NCBI GenBank assembly: GCA_011800805.1
Contig: MPNW01000113.1
Span: 248,399-269,578 of the forward strand
Source: Hirudo medicinalis
Lineage: Eukaryota > Annelida > Clitellata > Hirudinida > Hirudinidae
Direction: 5' to 3'
DNA length: 21,180 nucleotides
Shown here: positions 19,511 through 21,180 of the stretch, in pieces
Position numbering within the stretch: the first letter of the stretch is position 1
Layout: every line of letters begins with the position of its first letter
Translations under genes and position numbers: made by a program
Notes under the pieces: model-generated
The model's input: the letters and a program-made list of their open reading frames with translations, nothing else
Database searches by the model: none
What the model was told of the DNA's origin: nothing

Positions 19511-20888
19511 TCAATTCAACTGGATGCACGAGAGAGGTTTTTCCACATGTCCATGAATTGAACAGAAGATAAAATCTTCATCCGCCCCTTGCTGCGCATG
19601 AATACATCGGTGAAGTGAGAAGTTCCGTCGCACCATGGTCTATTAAAATCAATTCGAATATCAATTTTTCATAGATGATGATGATGATGATGCATCACAA
19701 ATTAAAAATTAAAGTTAAATCAATCGATAACAAGAATAAAGTGCATTGCTAAGCACCTTTTGCCCAATGAAAACCTGCTGAATTACTTTAAATGTAATGT
19801 GACCATTAATTATAAACTTATATTGTTGCATTATAAACTTATTAAATATAAACTTATTATATCGTAAATTTATTATATCCTAAAATGATATACGAAAATT
19901 GTATCTTGATCTGATCTGCGACAACGTTACCTTATTCTGACGTCTGAAGATGATGACGACGAGTGTTACCATGACGACCACAAGAGCGATAAAAGAGAAA
20001 ATGACAAGTAGGTTGGTATCTAAGATGGATTGAGAACGGCTGAACGAGCCGTCACCATGGTGATATTGCAGAGGAGGATCTGAAATGGACTCTCCATGAA
20101 TTCAAATAATGGAACTCATTTGCCTCGTTTAACATTATGTGATTATATGTATTATATGTATTATTCTTTGAATTATATTTTGAAATATATCATACGCATT
20201 ATATTGCATCATTCAACCTTTGTTCACCTCCAGATGAACTGCTTTTGATTTCGAGTGTTTTATGAATTCTTCTTGGTAGCTGTATTCGTCCGAATCATCT
20301 GCTTGTCAGTTGAATTCATTTTACGAATTGTTTTAATTAATTTTTAAATCATGCCATTGAAACTGCATCGAATTAAATGAAAAAAGTCTTATTTAATAAA
20401 GTGACGGATTGATGAATTCGAGCTAAAATCACAATCATAATGTAGTTTAAGCCATATTATTAATATACGCAATCATAATATATTTTAAATTATATTAATA
20501 TTATTCACAGGCTTCGTGTGATCCACACCTACATGAGATACAATGCGTTCAGGACAGATTGTTTCAGATTTATGTAATCACCAATTATAAGTCCAACTAA
20601 CGAAACTGATTCCATATAACAAAATATCATCGTGCAACTATGTACATTGACATAATATAATATTGACATAATGTAATTTGTACATAGACAATTAACAATA
20701 AAAGCTGTCATCAAAACCAGACATAGGACCAAGTACCCAAGTACGAGTGCAAGTACCTGAACTCGGTACTCGAGTACAGGTACAAGTACCAAATACATCA
20801 TGTCTGATCGTCCAACCTTCCTTGGAAGAGTAGATGTCGAGGTAATCGTACGTGTTTTCATTATCCTCCTTGTAATTAATTTCAGCTC
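19511..20888 (-). CDS. possible single-pass membrane protein, 3' part, CUB-like (unrecognised)
   Basis: Four candidate exons on the minus strand join in phase: 20888-20817, 20298-20218, 20079-19931 and 19639-19511. The third is the best. It starts after CATTTCAG, ends AAG|GTAACG and encodes a polar stretch, then a 22-residue hydrophobic segment (19,946-20,011, nearly all L, V, I, F, A), then R-R-Q-N-K: a stop-transfer pattern placing the N-terminal side outside. The first encodes T-Y-D-Y-L-D-I-Y-S-S, resembling the Y-D-Y-L-E-I/V-x-D-G core of CUB domains. The second encodes acidic D-S-D-E-Y-S-Y-Q-E-E-F and A-V-H-L-E-V. The last would be a 42-residue cytosolic tail ending in TGA, with no known motif. 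Two donors would be GTTGGA and GTTGAA, like those in SMC2. The 5' part lies outside the window. The gene, the CUB assignment and above all the first and last exons are inference. Confidence 0.35.
19674..19692. repeat. (GAT)n microsatellite
   Basis: Six consecutive GAT units, lying in the putative intron between the membrane-segment exon and the last exon of the minus-strand gene model. Confidence 0.9.
19811..19882. repeat. short AT-rich direct repeats
   Basis: TATAAACTTA occurs at about 19,811, 19,832 and 19,847, followed by related TAAATTTATTATAT. This is a degenerate tandem stretch just downstream (minus sense) of the membrane-segment exon's donor. Confidence 0.5.
20731..20790. repeat. GTAC-rich degenerate repeat with palindrome
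   Basis: The stretch contains AAGTAC four times and GTAC in nearly every ten bases, in both orientations. The 12-base perfect palindrome GTACTCGAGTAC is at 20,766-20,777. It is flanked by GTACCTG (20,753-20,759) and its inverse CAGGTAC (20,777-20,783). It lies in the intron next to the CUB-like candidate exon, whose open frame runs through it without meaning. Confidence 0.75.
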
Positions 20889-20940
20889 CTGAAACATTTA
20901 CTATGCGTTTGTATGCAAATCGAGCCCATTCACCAATCAT

Positions 20941-21045
20941 TTCATTTTAATAAGTATTAATTATTATTAAATTGTTAAACTGTATTGATCAAATAATAAT
21001 AATAATATTATATTAATATTATATATTATTATATTTTTTTTTCGA
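20941..21045. repeat. AT-rich microsatellite-like stretch
   Basis: Runs of ATT, AAT and AT units with almost no G or C, ending in nine consecutive T. In minus-strand sense this would be an A run followed by AT-rich sequence directly after the GC-richer block at 21,046-21,180, as expected at the tail of a retroposon. Confidence 0.6.
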
Positions 21046-21180
21046 AACTCTTGATGGAGCCTTCTGACAGGGATCTTCAGAGGAATGGCCCCTTCGATGA
21101 AAGTTTCGGCCCTGAATCCTTACGCTCTCAGGGCTGGGCCACATACGGTTATCAGACGGATGACCCTGTCAGCTTGTTCT
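21046..21180 (-). repeat. probable 3' end of a retroposon or foldback element (runs off the window)
   Basis: A GC-richer block with a sharp boundary to a T9 run and AT microsatellite on its left. Read on the minus strand it ends ...GAGTTTCG followed by an A run, like the tail of a non-LTR retroposon. It also contains CTGACAGGG (21,064-21,072) and its exact inverse CCCTGTCAG (21,164-21,172), about 90 bases apart, which would also suit a foldback DNA element. A plus-strand frame opening with an ATG at 21,053 is open to the window edge, but I recognise nothing in it. Confidence 0.35.

Noticed and set aside
21053..21180. Plus-strand open frame starting with ATG as a coding exon
   Set aside because: No recognised domain or splice signal; the block has repeat-like boundaries.
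1..21180. CRISPR arrays, operons, defence islands or another undescribed multi-gene system
   Set aside because: The DNA is clearly animal nuclear sequence with spliced genes of known families; I see no regularly spaced repeat array and no gene cluster suggesting a joint new function.

Overview
This window is nuclear DNA of an animal, most likely an invertebrate. It is AT-rich, the genes are broken into many short exons by small GT-AG introns, and it holds a KDM6/UTX histone demethylase and a synaptogyrin, both animal families. The sequence alone does not tell me the clade. I read it by matching spliced reading frames to the known protein families and checking that every exon phase joins.

Layout. 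From 1 to about 1,300 is apparently intron or upstream sequence with the C-terminal remnant of a LINE reverse transcriptase on the minus strand. From 1,299 to 4,375 (+) lie 12 exons of a KDM6A/UTX H3K27 demethylase: the linker, the JmjC domain and the zinc-binding end. Its N-terminal TPR part is not in the window. From about 4,980 to 9,760 is a graveyard of mobile elements: a LINE RT piece (-), a LINE ORF1-like coiled-coil piece (+), a frameshifted hAT/ZBED-type transposase (-) and a LINE endonuclease-reverse transcriptase relic (-). From 9,931 to 16,915 (+) is a complete 25-exon SMC2 condensin gene, about 1,192 residues. Its introns carry a GC-rich SINE-like island, a three-copy minisatellite and an AT-rich repeat. 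From 17,116 to 18,232 (-) is a complete five-exon synaptogyrin gene of about 209 residues, convergent with SMC2 and only about 200 bp from it stop to stop. From 18,233 to 19,510 I see no gene. From 19,511 to 20,888 (-) is the possible 3' part of a gene for a single-pass membrane protein with a CUB-like stretch, built from phase-compatible exons but not recognised. The right end is AT microsatellite followed by a retroposon-like or foldback repeat.

The genes do not form a pathway: KDM6A (chromatin), SMC2 (mitotic chromosome condensation) and synaptogyrin (vesicle membrane) are ordinary neighbours. I found no convincing undescribed system. The most unusual signal is the splice donors: in three well-anchored genes 16 of 39 introns have a pyrimidine at intron position +3 (mostly GTT), whereas animal introns nearly always have a purine there.
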